From a virus, in the IMG/VR virus record IMGVR_UViG_3300036790_000752, positions 1 to 25,346 of that record: a stretch of DNA of 25,346 nucleotides, one strand, 5' to 3'. The translations under genes were made by a program, and so were the position numbers. The notes beneath the pieces are model-generated. The model did no database searches. It was not told the origin of the DNA and saw only the letters and a program-made list of their open reading frames with translations. Below are positions 14,223 through 22,211 of this stretch, piece by piece (the stretch's first letter is position 1; each line of letters opens with the position of its first letter).

Positions 14223-14849
14223 ATGCCTGCCTTAGCTTCCTTTCAAGTAACGGCCACGGGCAGCCTGATGCAACGGCTGCCGGAAGTGGCGGATGGCGCC
14301 CGGCTCGTGAACAGCCTCGCGCGGGTGATGGCCTTTCAAAATAAATTGACCGTCTCGCACATCCAGAAAGAATATATGTCCTTCCCCAAGGACCAGCCGC
14401 CCACGATGGAGGGCCTGCGGGTGCAATCCAATCGGCTGCGGAACAGCCTGCGCGATAGCAAACCCGAGATCAGCGGCGCGAAGATCAATTCCGGGATCGG
14501 TTCGAATGTCATCTACGCCCGCATCCAGGAGATCGGCGGCCAGACGAAGGCCCATATCATCCGGGCCAAGAACGGCAAAGCCCTGGCCTTTAATCCCGGC
14601 ACCGGCCAGTTCTTTACCAAAATGGATTTTGCGCGGGAGCTGGCCGGCACGCGCGGAAAAGTGCGGAAAGCGGCGGCGGCGAATTTTATCGATGAGTCCG
14701 GGATCATTTTTCTCAAGGTCGTGCATCATCCGGGCAGCAATATGCCGGCGCGGCAATATGTGCAGCGGGGCGTGGAAGACCGCATGGGCGCTTATACCGC
14801 CGCGTTTGACCAGGTCATCCAGGCGGCGCTGGCGGGAGGAAAATCATGA
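14223..14849 (+). CDS. HK97 gp10-like head-tail/tail completion protein
   Basis: A 208-residue protein of the gp10-like/virion-morphogenesis type. The middle has NVIYARIQEIGGQTKAHII near residues 94-112, and the end has HHPGSNMPARQYVQRGVEDR, a common ending of this family in which a Pro-Ala/Arg motif precedes a final helix. These proteins join head and tail. It starts one base after the connector stop, and its own stop overlaps the next ATG. Assignment by motif and gene order. Confidence 0.7.
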   Translation: MPALASFQVTATGSLMQRLPEVADGARLVNSLARVMAFQNKLTVSHIQKEYMSFPKDQPPTMEGLRVQSNRLRNSLRDSKPEISGAKINSGIGSNVIYARIQEIGGQTKAHIIRAKNGKALAFNPGTGQFFTKMDFARELAGTRGKVRKAAAANFIDESGIIFLKVVHHPGSNMPARQYVQRGVEDRMGAYTAAFDQVIQAALAGGKS

Positions 14850-15313
14850 CGCCGTTCTCCACTTTAAGCCAGGGCATCCAACAGGCTTTGAGCGCGCTCG
14901 ATGTGGCGGCGGGAGTCTCCCTTGTGCAGGACGATGCCCAGGACCTCGTGACCGAAGTCACGAAAGCGTATGACCAGACCGGGATGATGATCCTGTTGGG
15001 CACTCCGGAATTTAAAAACGAAGACAAACTCGCGGACGTGGTCAACGCCATCATCAGCGTGGAGATTCTCGTGCGCGAGGTGCCCACGCTCTGGCGCAAT
15101 AACGGCACCGCCAACACCATTCATTGCGCCGACCTCGGCCAGGCCATCGCCCCCGCGTTGCAGGGATTATACATTCCCGGTTTCGAAAAACTGCGCGTGC
15201 TCACGGGCGAATCCCTGGGCAAAGCCCTGGGCGAACGGGAAGGCCAGGAACCGTTGATTTTCCAGGATTATTTATTAGTCATCCAAACCATGCAAATTTT
15301 CAGCCCCGAATAA
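14846..15313 (+). CDS. Probable tail terminator protein
   Basis: A 155-residue mixed alpha/beta protein with no strong motif that I recognise. Size and position fit the tail terminator (lambda gpU-like), which caps the tail tube: after the gp10-like protein and before the tail-tube gene. The ATG overlaps the upstream stop (ATGA), and the stop overlaps the tiny ORF at 15313 (TAATG). The call rests on order. Confidence 0.55.
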   Translation: MTPFSTLSQGIQQALSALDVAAGVSLVQDDAQDLVTEVTKAYDQTGMMILLGTPEFKNEDKLADVVNAIISVEILVREVPTLWRNNGTANTIHCADLGQAIAPALQGLYIPGFEKLRVLTGESLGKALGEREGQEPLIFQDYLLVIQTMQIFSPE

Positions 15314-15426
15314 TGAATACGAATTTTCAGGCAGTTATGGACCACGCTTGCGGCGCGCCGGCAGAGGCGCGCATTAAGCCTGCGGTGGCTCACCGCCTGC
15401 GAAAAACACAACCAAAAACCAAATAA
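15313..15426 (+). CDS. Tiny 37-codon ORF over the second two-hairpin repeat
   Basis: The ATG overlaps the stop of the tail-terminator gene (TAATG). The stop is 15 bases before the tail-tube ATG. The part encoded by the repeat reads ACGAPAEARI, in the same phase as ACDAPAEARL in the 27-codon ORF at 13470. It may be a translated leader that couples terminator and tube expression, or merely an open frame created by the repeat. Confidence 0.35.
   Translation: MNTNFQAVMDHACGAPAEARIKPAVAHRLRKTQPKTK
15346..15399 (+). repeat. Two-hairpin repeat element, copy B
   Basis: Hairpin 1 is GCGCGCC (15353-15359), loop GGCAGA, GGCGCGC (15366-15372). Hairpin 2 is GCGGTG (15382-15387), loop GCT, CACCGC (15391-15396). 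Compared with copy A the stems differ at one pair each, and both partners change together. The flanking GCTTGCG, the GCC before hairpin 2 and the TG after it are shared. Confidence 0.75.
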
Positions 15427-15441
15427 GAGAAAGAAACTAAA

Positions 15442-15981
15442 ATGATCATCGAATCCTCAAAGGCCCTCGGCGCCGCGATTCTCTTTTTCCCGGAGGGGAA
15501 CGCGGTGCAGGCAGGGGGCGTGTGCAGCAGCGCCGCCATCCCCAACCCGAACGACATGGGATGGATCAACACCCAACGGACTGAAAAATGGTCCGCTTCA
15601 CGGAAAAATGCCAAATATGAACCCGTGGAAGACGGCTCCACAGGCCGAACGGAACTCGTCGATGAAATCGAAACCGGTGGCTATACCGAATACGAGTTCA
15701 CCACCAATGTGATCCTGCAATTCCTCCTGGGCCTTTTCTATCGCGCCCTCACTGCGCTCAACTCGAATAGCCTGACCTTTAACCCCGATGCCGGCTCGAG
15801 CTATCGCGGCTGGATGATCCTGGTCCATAAAGACGCCGCCGGAAACCTCATCATCGCGGCCAACCTTTGGGGCCGTTTGAAGCTGGACAAATTGGAAGGC
15901 GGCGGCGGCGCTTTGACCAAGCCCGCGCTGGTTTTTACCCAATATAAAAACAACCTGAACGTCATCACGCTCGGCAGCTAA
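15442..15981 (+). CDS. Probable major tail tube protein
   Basis: A 179-residue, beta-rich protein with the segment pattern of siphophage tube proteins: a loop with WSASRKNAKYEPVEDGSTGR, then long strands (EYEFTTNVILQFLLGLFY; YRGWMILVHKDAAGNLIIAA). It would polymerise into the tail tube around the tape measure. The position between terminator and chaperone/tape-measure genes supports this. AGAGAAAGAAA lies upstream as a weak ribosome site. Confidence 0.62.
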   Translation: MIIESSKALGAAILFFPEGNAVQAGGVCSSAAIPNPNDMGWINTQRTEKWSASRKNAKYEPVEDGSTGRTELVDEIETGGYTEYEFTTNVILQFLLGLFYRALTALNSNSLTFNPDAGSSYRGWMILVHKDAAGNLIIAANLWGRLKLDKLEGGGGALTKPALVFTQYKNNLNVITLGS

Positions 15982-16063
15982 TTTAAAATCCTCCTCATCC
16001 TCGTTCTCCTCCTCATCATCGAGGAAGAGAGCGGGGCTGGGAAAAACCTTTTACCAATATTTT

Positions 16064-18592
16064 ATGAGCGATACCAAACCTCCTGTTGCGGTTTTCCCGG
16101 ACGTCATGCCGAAGGATGTTCCGCTGGAACAACAAAAGACTCACGCGCAAATCCCCGATGCCTTTCGCAGCAATTCAAGCGATGCGCGCCTGGTGAAATC
16201 GACCGAAGTCAAAATCCCCGATGTGATGCCGAAGGATGTCCCCCTGGATCAGCAAAAGAAAAATATCGCTGCACCCACGCCCTTGAAAACCGCGCTCCTG
16301 GCATTCTTCTGCGTTCTGTGTTCTTTGTTCAGCGTTTCCACTCACGCGACCACGCTTACTTTCACCATCACCAATGACACCGCCTATACTACGGCAGTGG
16401 GCATGTACGTTTCCAACGGCGTCCAGAATTTTACGTTCTATGCCTCCACCAATATCTCGCCGGGCGTGAGCAATGTGATCTCCTACACCAACGCTACGGG
16501 CGTCTATACCACGACCACGAACAGCGCAAGCTGGCTCGCCGGCATCGGCTATCTCACGCCGTTTTATCTGCTCTCGAATACCAATGGCGGCAATCTATCG
16601 CTGGTCAGTTCGAATTATTATGCGCGCGCGGGGATCGGGGCGCTCGCACCCACGGCTTCCGCGCCGGCCAGCACGCCCAGCATCCCGCCGGTGCTCTATC
16701 TCCTGGGCGACTGGGTGCCCGTCATCGCCACGAATGCCGTCCCCAATACGAATCAGCTTTTTGCCAATGGCGCGGGCACCACTCGCGATAATAGCGAATA
16801 TGTTTTGCAGGGACCGGCTTTCGTGAACGGCCAAATTTTTACCAATCTCGTGGTGAGCGGCGGACATCCCGCCAGTTATATTTGCTCTCAATTCGGCGGC
16901 ACTGCCGGGCCTAACTACGATCAATACCCATTCTGGATGGGGCCTACCACCAACAACATCTCCCCCTTCAGCACGAATACCACCCAGGTATTGCAATACG
17001 ATTATTTTTCCATGATCAGCCTGACCGCCTATTGGAATAACCAAAGCGCCGCCCTGGGATCAGCCGGGGCCGGAGCCAGCCCAATGCCTGCCGTCACGTT
17101 CGGCACTAATTATGTCACTTCGACGAACCTGGTGTTTGAATGCCCCCTCTACTTTGGCACGCAATATACCAATGGCATCATTTATGTCAGTACTTCGGGA
17201 AATGACCTTCTGGCTTCCAACATGGTTTGCCCGTTCGCGAGCTGCCAGGCGGCCAAAAATTTTGCCACCGCCGGAAAAACCGTGGAGGTTCTCCCCGGCT
17301 GGTATGAGGACCATAACATCGCCAAGAATGGCGTGAATTGGTGGTTTCTGGATGGCGCTACCATCGCCTGGGATGATCCCCAGACGGACCTTAACCCGCG
17401 CTCCATCATTGACGACTATGCCGGTCCCATCGTTTGCAACGTTCATGGCGACCGCATCCATTATACCGAAGTCGCTCCCGCAAACTGGCCGGCCATGCTC
17501 ATTACCAATCCCACCTCCCGTGTGAATATTAAATTCAACAACGCCGATTTCGCTGCCTATAGCGCCTCCGTGGATACCACGTATCTCCCCGGCACGCCCG
17601 GTTATGCGACGCCCACCTCCACCGGCCTCTTTCAGGATTGTCTTCTCCTCGTGGCCAATTGTGCCTACGTCAGTTGCGATGTTGATGCCGTCAACGGCTG
17701 GACCAATGCGGTGCGCACTTACTTGAATGCGAACGATCAAAGCATGGGATCGCCGTCTGCTTTTGGCACCTATGTAGCCGTAACCAATAGCGATGGTGGT
17801 TTTGTTTGGGGCCAGGGTGAAACTCATATCAAGGTAAGGTCACTCATTTGCACGAATAACGGGGCGGGCGGACTCCCGCCTTACGCCTTTGAATCCGGCA
17901 ACGTTGGCACCGCCGAATCTCACGTGTTCTTCAGCGCGGATTACGTCAATGGCTTCGCCTATTGGGATGATAGCAACACCAACGCGCGCACCTGGATGAA
18001 CGTCACCTTCTTCCAGGGAATTCCTGGCAATGCTGCCCTCCGGTATTATGGCAGCGCCATCAATTATTATCAGGGCATGAAGGTCAGCGCCACCGGTGCG
18101 CCCTGTTTCGACCTCGGCACCACGACTTCCTTTTCCCAATCTCTCTGGGTCACGGTCCAGAAGCTCACGCAAAACGGGAACGGGAGTTGGATCAATGGCA
18201 TTGCCGCCGCCATGCATACCTGGTGGAACGTCCAATATTTTGAGGACAATTCCGGCGGCACGATGGTCACGCCCGGCATAAATATTGCGGGGGGCACGAA
18301 TGATTTCTTCGGCGGCCAGGCGATGGCGTTGAACACCAGCCCGATCAGGATCGGCGGCGGCCAGACCACGATGCAGGCCATGACCTTGCAGACGGCCGGA
18401 ACCAACGCGGATGTGATGCTGCTGGGCACCAATAACCTCACCATGGCCGGAAACATCCTCCACAGCACGGCCATGTCGTTTTCCGCGACGAGCAATTCCT
18501 GGGTGAGCGGCGGCTTCTTCGCGGATGTCGCCCCTACGAATATCGTGCACCTTAAAGGCACCAACTACATGCAGGGAACGTTATCGCAATAA
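16064..18592 (+). CDS. Beta-helix spike-like protein with internal signal-like segment
   Basis: An 842-residue protein. Residues 1-74 are soluble and contain a duplicated 14-residue motif, PDVMPKDVPL(E/D)QQK, at 12-25 and 52-65. Residues about 75-95 are a hydrophobic signal-like segment (TALLAFFCVLCSLFSVSTHA), with a signal peptidase I-type site after Ala95. The remainder is Thr/Asn/Gly-rich beta sequence. From about 370 it has the opening of a right-handed beta-helix (IIYVSTSGND...PFASCQAAKNFATAGKTVEV), as in pectate-lyase-fold tailspikes and adhesins. It would bind or degrade surface glycans, either on the virion or at the cell surface. The insertion between tube and chaperone genes is unusual for a spike. 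No catalytic residues could be assigned. Confidence 0.72.
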   Translation: MSDTKPPVAVFPDVMPKDVPLEQQKTHAQIPDAFRSNSSDARLVKSTEVKIPDVMPKDVPLDQQKKNIAAPTPLKTALLAFFCVLCSLFSVSTHATTLTFTITNDTAYTTAVGMYVSNGVQNFTFYASTNISPGVSNVISYTNATGVYTTTTNSASWLAGIGYLTPFYLLSNTNGGNLSLVSSNYYARAGIGALAPTASAPASTPSIPPVLYLLGDWVPVIATNAVPNTNQLFANGAGTTRDNSEYVLQGPAFVNGQIFTNLVVSGGHPASYICSQFGGTAGPNYDQYPFWMGPTTNNISPFSTNTTQVLQYDYFSMISLTAYWNNQSAALGSAGAGASPMPAVTFGTNYVTSTNLVFECPLYFGTQYTNGIIYVSTSGNDLLASNMVCPFASCQAAKNFATAGKTVEVLPGWYEDHNIAKNGVNWWFLDGATIAWDDPQTDLNPRSIIDDYAGPIVCNVHGDRIHYTEVAPANWPAMLITNPTSRVNIKFNNADFAAYSASVDTTYLPGTPGYATPTSTGLFQDCLLLVANCAYVSCDVDAVNGWTNAVRTYLNANDQSMGSPSAFGTYVAVTNSDGGFVWGQGETHIKVRSLICTNNGAGGLPPYAFESGNVGTAESHVFFSADYVNGFAYWDDSNTNARTWMNVTFFQGIPGNAALRYYGSAINYYQGMKVSATGAPCFDLGTTTSFSQSLWVTVQKLTQNGNGSWINGIAAAMHTWWNVQYFEDNSGGTMVTPGINIAGGTNDFFGGQAMALNTSPIRIGGGQTTMQAMTLQTAGTNADVMLLGTNNLTMAGNILHSTAMSFSATSNSWVSGGFFADVAPTNIVHLKGTNYMQGTLSQ

Positions 18593-18623
18593 ACCCGAAA
18601 GGGAGAACCTCAACTAAAAATAT

Positions 18624-19049
18624 ATGACCATCTTTAACCCGGACGCCGAAGTCACTTTGTCTAACGGCGATAAAATCACCGTCAAACTCCTGAACTGGAA
18701 AAAGGCCCTGGAGTTTTTCGGCAAACTTAAAACGCAGTTTGAACAATTCATCAGTCCGGCCGGTGAATTGAAATTCGACCAGTCCAAAATCATGGCCGCC
18801 GTCATGGACAGTGCCGAAATGATGGAATGGCTCGTCATGCAAACGACCGGAAAAATCGACCAGGCATGGTTGGAAACGCTGGACCTCGGCGACATGGTGA
18901 AGCTGACTACCAAAGCCATCGAGATCAATCTCGGCACCATCGCGGCAGAAATAAAAAACGTCAGGGGCCGGCTGGCGGCGGCAGCCAATACCGGCATAGA
19001 AGTGACGCCGAAATCGAATGCGACCTCGCCGGACTCTGCGAAGCCATGA
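18624..19049 (+). CDS. Tail assembly chaperone, short form (lambda gpG-like)
   Basis: The 141-residue unshifted product has a beta-rich start (TLSNGDKITVKLLNWKKALEF) and helical middle, and ends about 30 codons after the slippery site. In lambda-like phages this protein coats the tape measure before tail polymerisation and is not in the virion. It directly precedes the tape-measure gene. The sequence is not similar to lambda gpG that I can see; the call comes from position and the frameshift arrangement. Confidence 0.75.
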   Translation: MTIFNPDAEVTLSNGDKITVKLLNWKKALEFFGKLKTQFEQFISPAGELKFDQSKIMAAVMDSAEMMEWLVMQTTGKIDQAWLETLDLGDMVKLTTKAIEINLGTIAAEIKNVRGRLAAAANTGIEVTPKSNATSPDSAKP

Positions 19050-19165
19050 TCAGCGAAGGCTGGACGTGGGCGGATTTGCAATCGCTCACGTTCCCCCAGC
19101 TCAACCTGTTTGCCGATAAAATGAATGAACGCCTGGAAGCCATCGCCAAAGCCAACCGCAGCTAA
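18624..19165 (+). CDS. Tail assembly chaperone, -1 frameshift form (gpGT-like)
   Basis: A slip of -1 at A AAA AAC (18953-18959) joins 112 codons of the short form to 68 codons of the overlapping frame, giving a 180-residue product that stops at 19163-19165. The added tail reads EIECDLAGLCEAMISEGWTW, then LTFPQLNLFADKMNERLEAI. It is well-formed helical protein, unlike a random frame, and has no good start of its own. In lambda the T part recruits the tube protein to the tape measure. Confidence 0.82.
18953..18986 (+). promoter_or_regulatory. Programmed -1 frameshift site and downstream hairpin
   Basis: The heptamer AAAAAAC is in the correct phase (codons AAA and AAC in the zero frame, AAA and AAA after slipping). 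GGCTG (18970-18974) can pair with CAGCC (18982-18986) ten bases further on, optionally extended by CCGG on both sides. This is the standard slippery-site plus structure arrangement. Confidence 0.8.
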
Positions 19166-19169
19166 AATT

Positions 19170-19192
19170 CCCTCTCCCCCTCGGGGAGAGGG
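19170..19192. repeat. CCCTCTCCCC hairpin of a dispersed repeat type
   Basis: A perfect 10-bp stem, CCCTCTCCCC with GGGGAGAGGG, closes a three-base loop; GCAGGGTGAGGGGGC follows. This hairpin plus tail is a familiar intergenic repeat in several bacterial phyla. Here it fills the gap between the chaperone and the tape-measure gene. No T-run follows, so it is not a typical terminator. Confidence 0.75.
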
Positions 19193-19221
19193 CAGGGTGA
19201 GGGGGCGGTCGTAGATTCCCT

Positions 19222-21690
19222 ATGAGTGATGCCATCACAACGTTACTGGTGCAGATCAAGGGCGATGCCACCGGCGTTGTGGCCGCGTTCAAGGATTTGG
19301 CCACCGGCGCCACCACGGCCACCACGCAAGTCACTGTCCAGACGAAGAAGCTGAATCAAGCGCTGGCCGATACGGGCAAAAACGCGGAGGAGGCCACGGG
19401 CCACATTAGAGGTCTGACCTATGGCGTGCGCTCGCTCTTCGACCAAATCCGGTTTGGCATCGGCGCCGGCGGTGAGATGGCCGGGTTCTACGCCATTGAT
19501 GAAGGCATCCGCGCCCTGCTGGCCAACGGCATGAAATTCGGCCAGCTCGCCTCGATCTTCACCGTGGTAGGCGTCGCGGCCTCGGGCGTGGCCGTCATTT
19601 GGGAGAACCTCACGCAAAAGCAGCGCGAGCTAAAACAGCAGACGGAAGAGTTGCGCCTGGCGCTGGAGCGCATGCCGGACACGCTGGACCAAATCCAGGC
19701 CTCGGCGCAGGCGGGAATTTTTGGCCAGGGCGGCGCCGATGCCCTGGCGAAATTATTGACCGGCCAGACCAGTTACAAGGTGACCATCCCCACGGGCCAG
19801 GCGGAGCGCACGGGCCGGATCACCCAGGCGCAGGCGGATGCGGCTGACAATGCGGACATGAAAGCGGGCATGAAAGACCCGGTCGATTGGGATGATTCCA
19901 TGCTCATGTCCCTGTTCATCGGGCAGCGCGATTCAACGGTCACCGTGGAAGCCAACCTCGAGGAGCGCGCGCAAATGGTAAACGCGCAGTTGGTCAAAAT
20001 GGGCGTCCTCATCGAGAAGCTCAATGACAAAGACAAAGGCACCGGCGAGTTTGAGCTGACGCCATTGGGCAAAGGCCTCGTGGAAGAACAGCGGCTCCAA
20101 AAGGAGCTGGAAGCCGATAAATTGAGCGGCGTGGACCGCGAGCGCGCCGCCGCGAAACAAAAGTATGACGAAGAACTGGCGCGCATCAAGGAACTCGAAC
20201 AACTTTCCAAAGGCAATTTCCCCGGCGGCCAGACGGATGCCCAGCGGCAATTGGGATCGGGCATCTCCCGGATGCGGGCCAACGCCCTGGCCGGTTACCA
20301 GAACACCCTGGCCCAGCTCAACCAAAAGCCCACGACCGAGCAAAAGGATTTGAACGATGAGCTGGCCAAGGGCATGGAGGTTTATAAGCAATGGAACGAA
20401 TTTCTTTCCGGCGTCAATAAGCAGATCGGCGAAATGTCCGCGCGCGCCTATGAAGCGGACGAGCGCAAGCGGGAACAGCTCGAACGCGAGGCGCAACTGA
20501 AACGTGACATCGCCCGCACGGATATCGAGTCGGCCATGCAGGCCATCCAGGATAACAAGCTGATGCCCGAACGGCAAAAGCTGCCCTTGCTGGCGGCCTA
20601 TCGCCAGCAGCTCATGGCCGTGAACCAGGCCGAGATTTCCGATCTGGAAAACCTCAAAAAACAAGCCGTGACCCTGGCTGACCAATTGGCGCTGGAACAA
20701 AAGATTCACGATCTGAAATCGCAAAATCAAAAACTCTCCGATCAGCCCACCGGGCAACAGCAGGGTTCTTTTTCCACTCAATTCGGGCAGGCCTTCGCCG
20801 GCCAAACCAATAAATGGACCGGCTGGGCGAAAGAATCTGCGAATGCGTTTTCAAGTGCCTGGACCGGATCGACGGATGCCGTGGCCGGTGGCTTCACCCG
20901 GCTCTTCGAATACGGCGCGCAAAAGGGCGAATGGTTCCGGCAGATGTGGAACGGCGTCATCGGCTCCATGATCTCCAGCGCCACCAAACTGGCCGTGGAA
21001 TACGTCGCCAACTATTTGATCATGGGCAACGCCGCCACCGAGAGCCAGGAAGCCCAGACGGCCTCAGCGGCGGAGGGAACCTCCCAACGCGGCGCGCTCA
21101 ACCTGGCGGAAACGGTTTTTCACGGGGCCATGGTCGCCTTGCGCGTGGCCGCGCACATCGCCGGGGAAGTCGCTTCCACGGCTGCCACCGCCGCGCAGGC
21201 CGTCATCCGCGCCATGTACCATGCCATCGTCGCCGCCATCGCCGCCATGGAAAGCGAAGCCAGCATTCCGCTGGTGGGCGTGGTCCTGGGCATCGCCGCC
21301 GGCGCGGCCATTCTCGCGGCGGCTTATGGTCTCATGGGCGGGTTCGCCCAGGGAGGTTACACGGGAGACGGACATCCCTCGCAAATCGCCGGCGTCGTCC
21401 ATGCCGGCGAGTATGTCATCCCGGCCAATCGTGTGGGGGCGTCCATGGGTTTGCTCCGCGCCATCCATACCGGCTCGCTTTCCGATTTCGCCGCCCCACA
21501 TCTGCGGGGTCCCGTAGGGCAGGCGTCCGCGCCTGCCGGTGCCGGGGGCGTCTCGCCCTCCACCCAGCACGTCACCCATATCGCCGTCTATCACGATAAG
21601 GAAAAAATGCGGCAGGATTTGGAGCAGTCAGACGCGCACGAAAAATGGGTGGCTGATGTCCAGGGGAAGAACGCCTATAAATACCAATGA
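19222..21690 (+). CDS. Tape measure protein
   Basis: An 822-residue protein that sets tail length and probably helps DNA cross the host envelope. It has long helical stretches throughout and Gln/Glu/Ala-rich coiled coil from about residues 280 to 520. There is a hydrophobic region near 90-135, and Ala-rich segments with several possible membrane helices at about 590-715 (AAIAAMESEASIPLVGVVLG), then a Gly-rich C-terminal part. Position right after the frameshifted chaperone is diagnostic. Near the end, codons for GPVGQASAPAG carry a repeat-type hairpin (21518-21537). The stop overlaps the next ATG. No strong ribosome site is visible. Confidence 0.9.
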   Translation: MSDAITTLLVQIKGDATGVVAAFKDLATGATTATTQVTVQTKKLNQALADTGKNAEEATGHIRGLTYGVRSLFDQIRFGIGAGGEMAGFYAIDEGIRALLANGMKFGQLASIFTVVGVAASGVAVIWENLTQKQRELKQQTEELRLALERMPDTLDQIQASAQAGIFGQGGADALAKLLTGQTSYKVTIPTGQAERTGRITQAQADAADNADMKAGMKDPVDWDDSMLMSLFIGQRDSTVTVEANLEERAQMVNAQLVKMGVLIEKLNDKDKGTGEFELTPLGKGLVEEQRLQKELEADKLSGVDRERAAAKQKYDEELARIKELEQLSKGNFPGGQTDAQRQLGSGISRMRANALAGYQNTLAQLNQKPTTEQKDLNDELAKGMEVYKQWNEFLSGVNKQIGEMSARAYEADERKREQLEREAQLKRDIARTDIESAMQAIQDNKLMPERQKLPLLAAYRQQLMAVNQAEISDLENLKKQAVTLADQLALEQKIHDLKSQNQKLSDQPTGQQQGSFSTQFGQAFAGQTNKWTGWAKESANAFSSAWTGSTDAVAGGFTRLFEYGAQKGEWFRQMWNGVIGSMISSATKLAVEYVANYLIMGNAATESQEAQTASAAEGTSQRGALNLAETVFHGAMVALRVAAHIAGEVASTAATAAQAVIRAMYHAIVAAIAAMESEASIPLVGVVLGIAAGAAILAAAYGLMGGFAQGGYTGDGHPSQIAGVVHAGEYVIPANRVGASMGLLRAIHTGSLSDFAAPHLRGPVGQASAPAGAGGVSPSTQHVTHIAVYHDKEKMRQDLEQSDAHEKWVADVQGKNAYKYQ
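21518..21537. repeat. GGCAGGCG/CGCCTGCC hairpin inside tape-measure gene
   Basis: A perfect 8-bp stem with loop TCCG, preceded by GTAG. It is translated in frame as Val-Gly-Gln-Ala-Ser-Ala-Pro-Ala-Gly. This hairpin type is, to my recollection, a common dispersed intergenic repeat in Verrucomicrobiota. Here it seems to have been absorbed into a low-complexity part of the protein. Confidence 0.65.
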
Positions 21691-22211
21691 GCCGGCGCTA
21701 CGACATCAATCGCGACCGCGCCGTTTACCGTCGCCTTTCCAAATCACGCGCGCGCCAGGAAGGAATTTTCCATCTCCTCTGCCAGCGGCAGCATGAACAT
21801 CGGCAAACCGAGTTACAGGGCCTCATCGCCGAGAATAGGATCATGGCCGCGCTCCTGTTCCGCCTTGGCGCTGCCATGCTGGTCCTGTTCGCGCTTCCAT
21901 TGTTTGCCCAGCCACCGGCACCGCCATTGCCACCAGGTTTCAATACGAATGCACCGGCGGTGCAGTCGTCCACCAATGTCATTGTCGCCGCGCCGGTCGT
22001 TTCCCATTTAACGATCCGCTGGACCGGTTCAATTAGCCCGAATGTTGTGCGTTATAACGTCTATCGTCGCAACGCCCTGCTCTCCACGAATTGGGAATGG
22101 TATGGCGCCTCCACGATTAATGCCTTTCTCGTGGATGATACCAACGGCGATTTTGGTTTTTATTACGTCACAGCAGTGAGCAGTAACGGTATCGAAAGCA
22201 AACTCCCATGA
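21687..22211 (+). CDS. Protein with internal signal-like segment and fibronectin-III-like domain
   Basis: A 174-residue product. Residues 1-52 are highly charged, soluble helix (RRYDINRDRAVYRRLSKSRA). Residues 53-74 (MAALLFRLGAAMLVLFALPLFA) are a hydrophobic segment with a signal peptidase I-type end before Gln75. A Pro-rich linker follows, then a fibronectin type III-like domain from about 104 to 172 (NVVRYNVYRRNALLSTNW, later YYVTAVSSNGIES). The ATG at 21843 (Met53) would make an ordinary secreted protein of 122 residues and is the main alternative start. The ATG at 21687 overlaps the tape-measure stop. An FN3 domain suggests binding of carbohydrate or envelope surface. Confidence 0.68.
   Translation: MSRRYDINRDRAVYRRLSKSRARQEGIFHLLCQRQHEHRQTELQGLIAENRIMAALLFRLGAAMLVLFALPLFAQPPAPPLPPGFNTNAPAVQSSTNVIVAAPVVSHLTIRWTGSISPNVVRYNVYRRNALLSTNWEWYGASTINAFLVDDTNGDFGFYYVTAVSSNGIESKLP

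Noticed and set aside
16064-18592. Diversity-generating retroelement target in the spike-like gene
   Set aside because: No reverse transcriptase or template repeat is present in the window.
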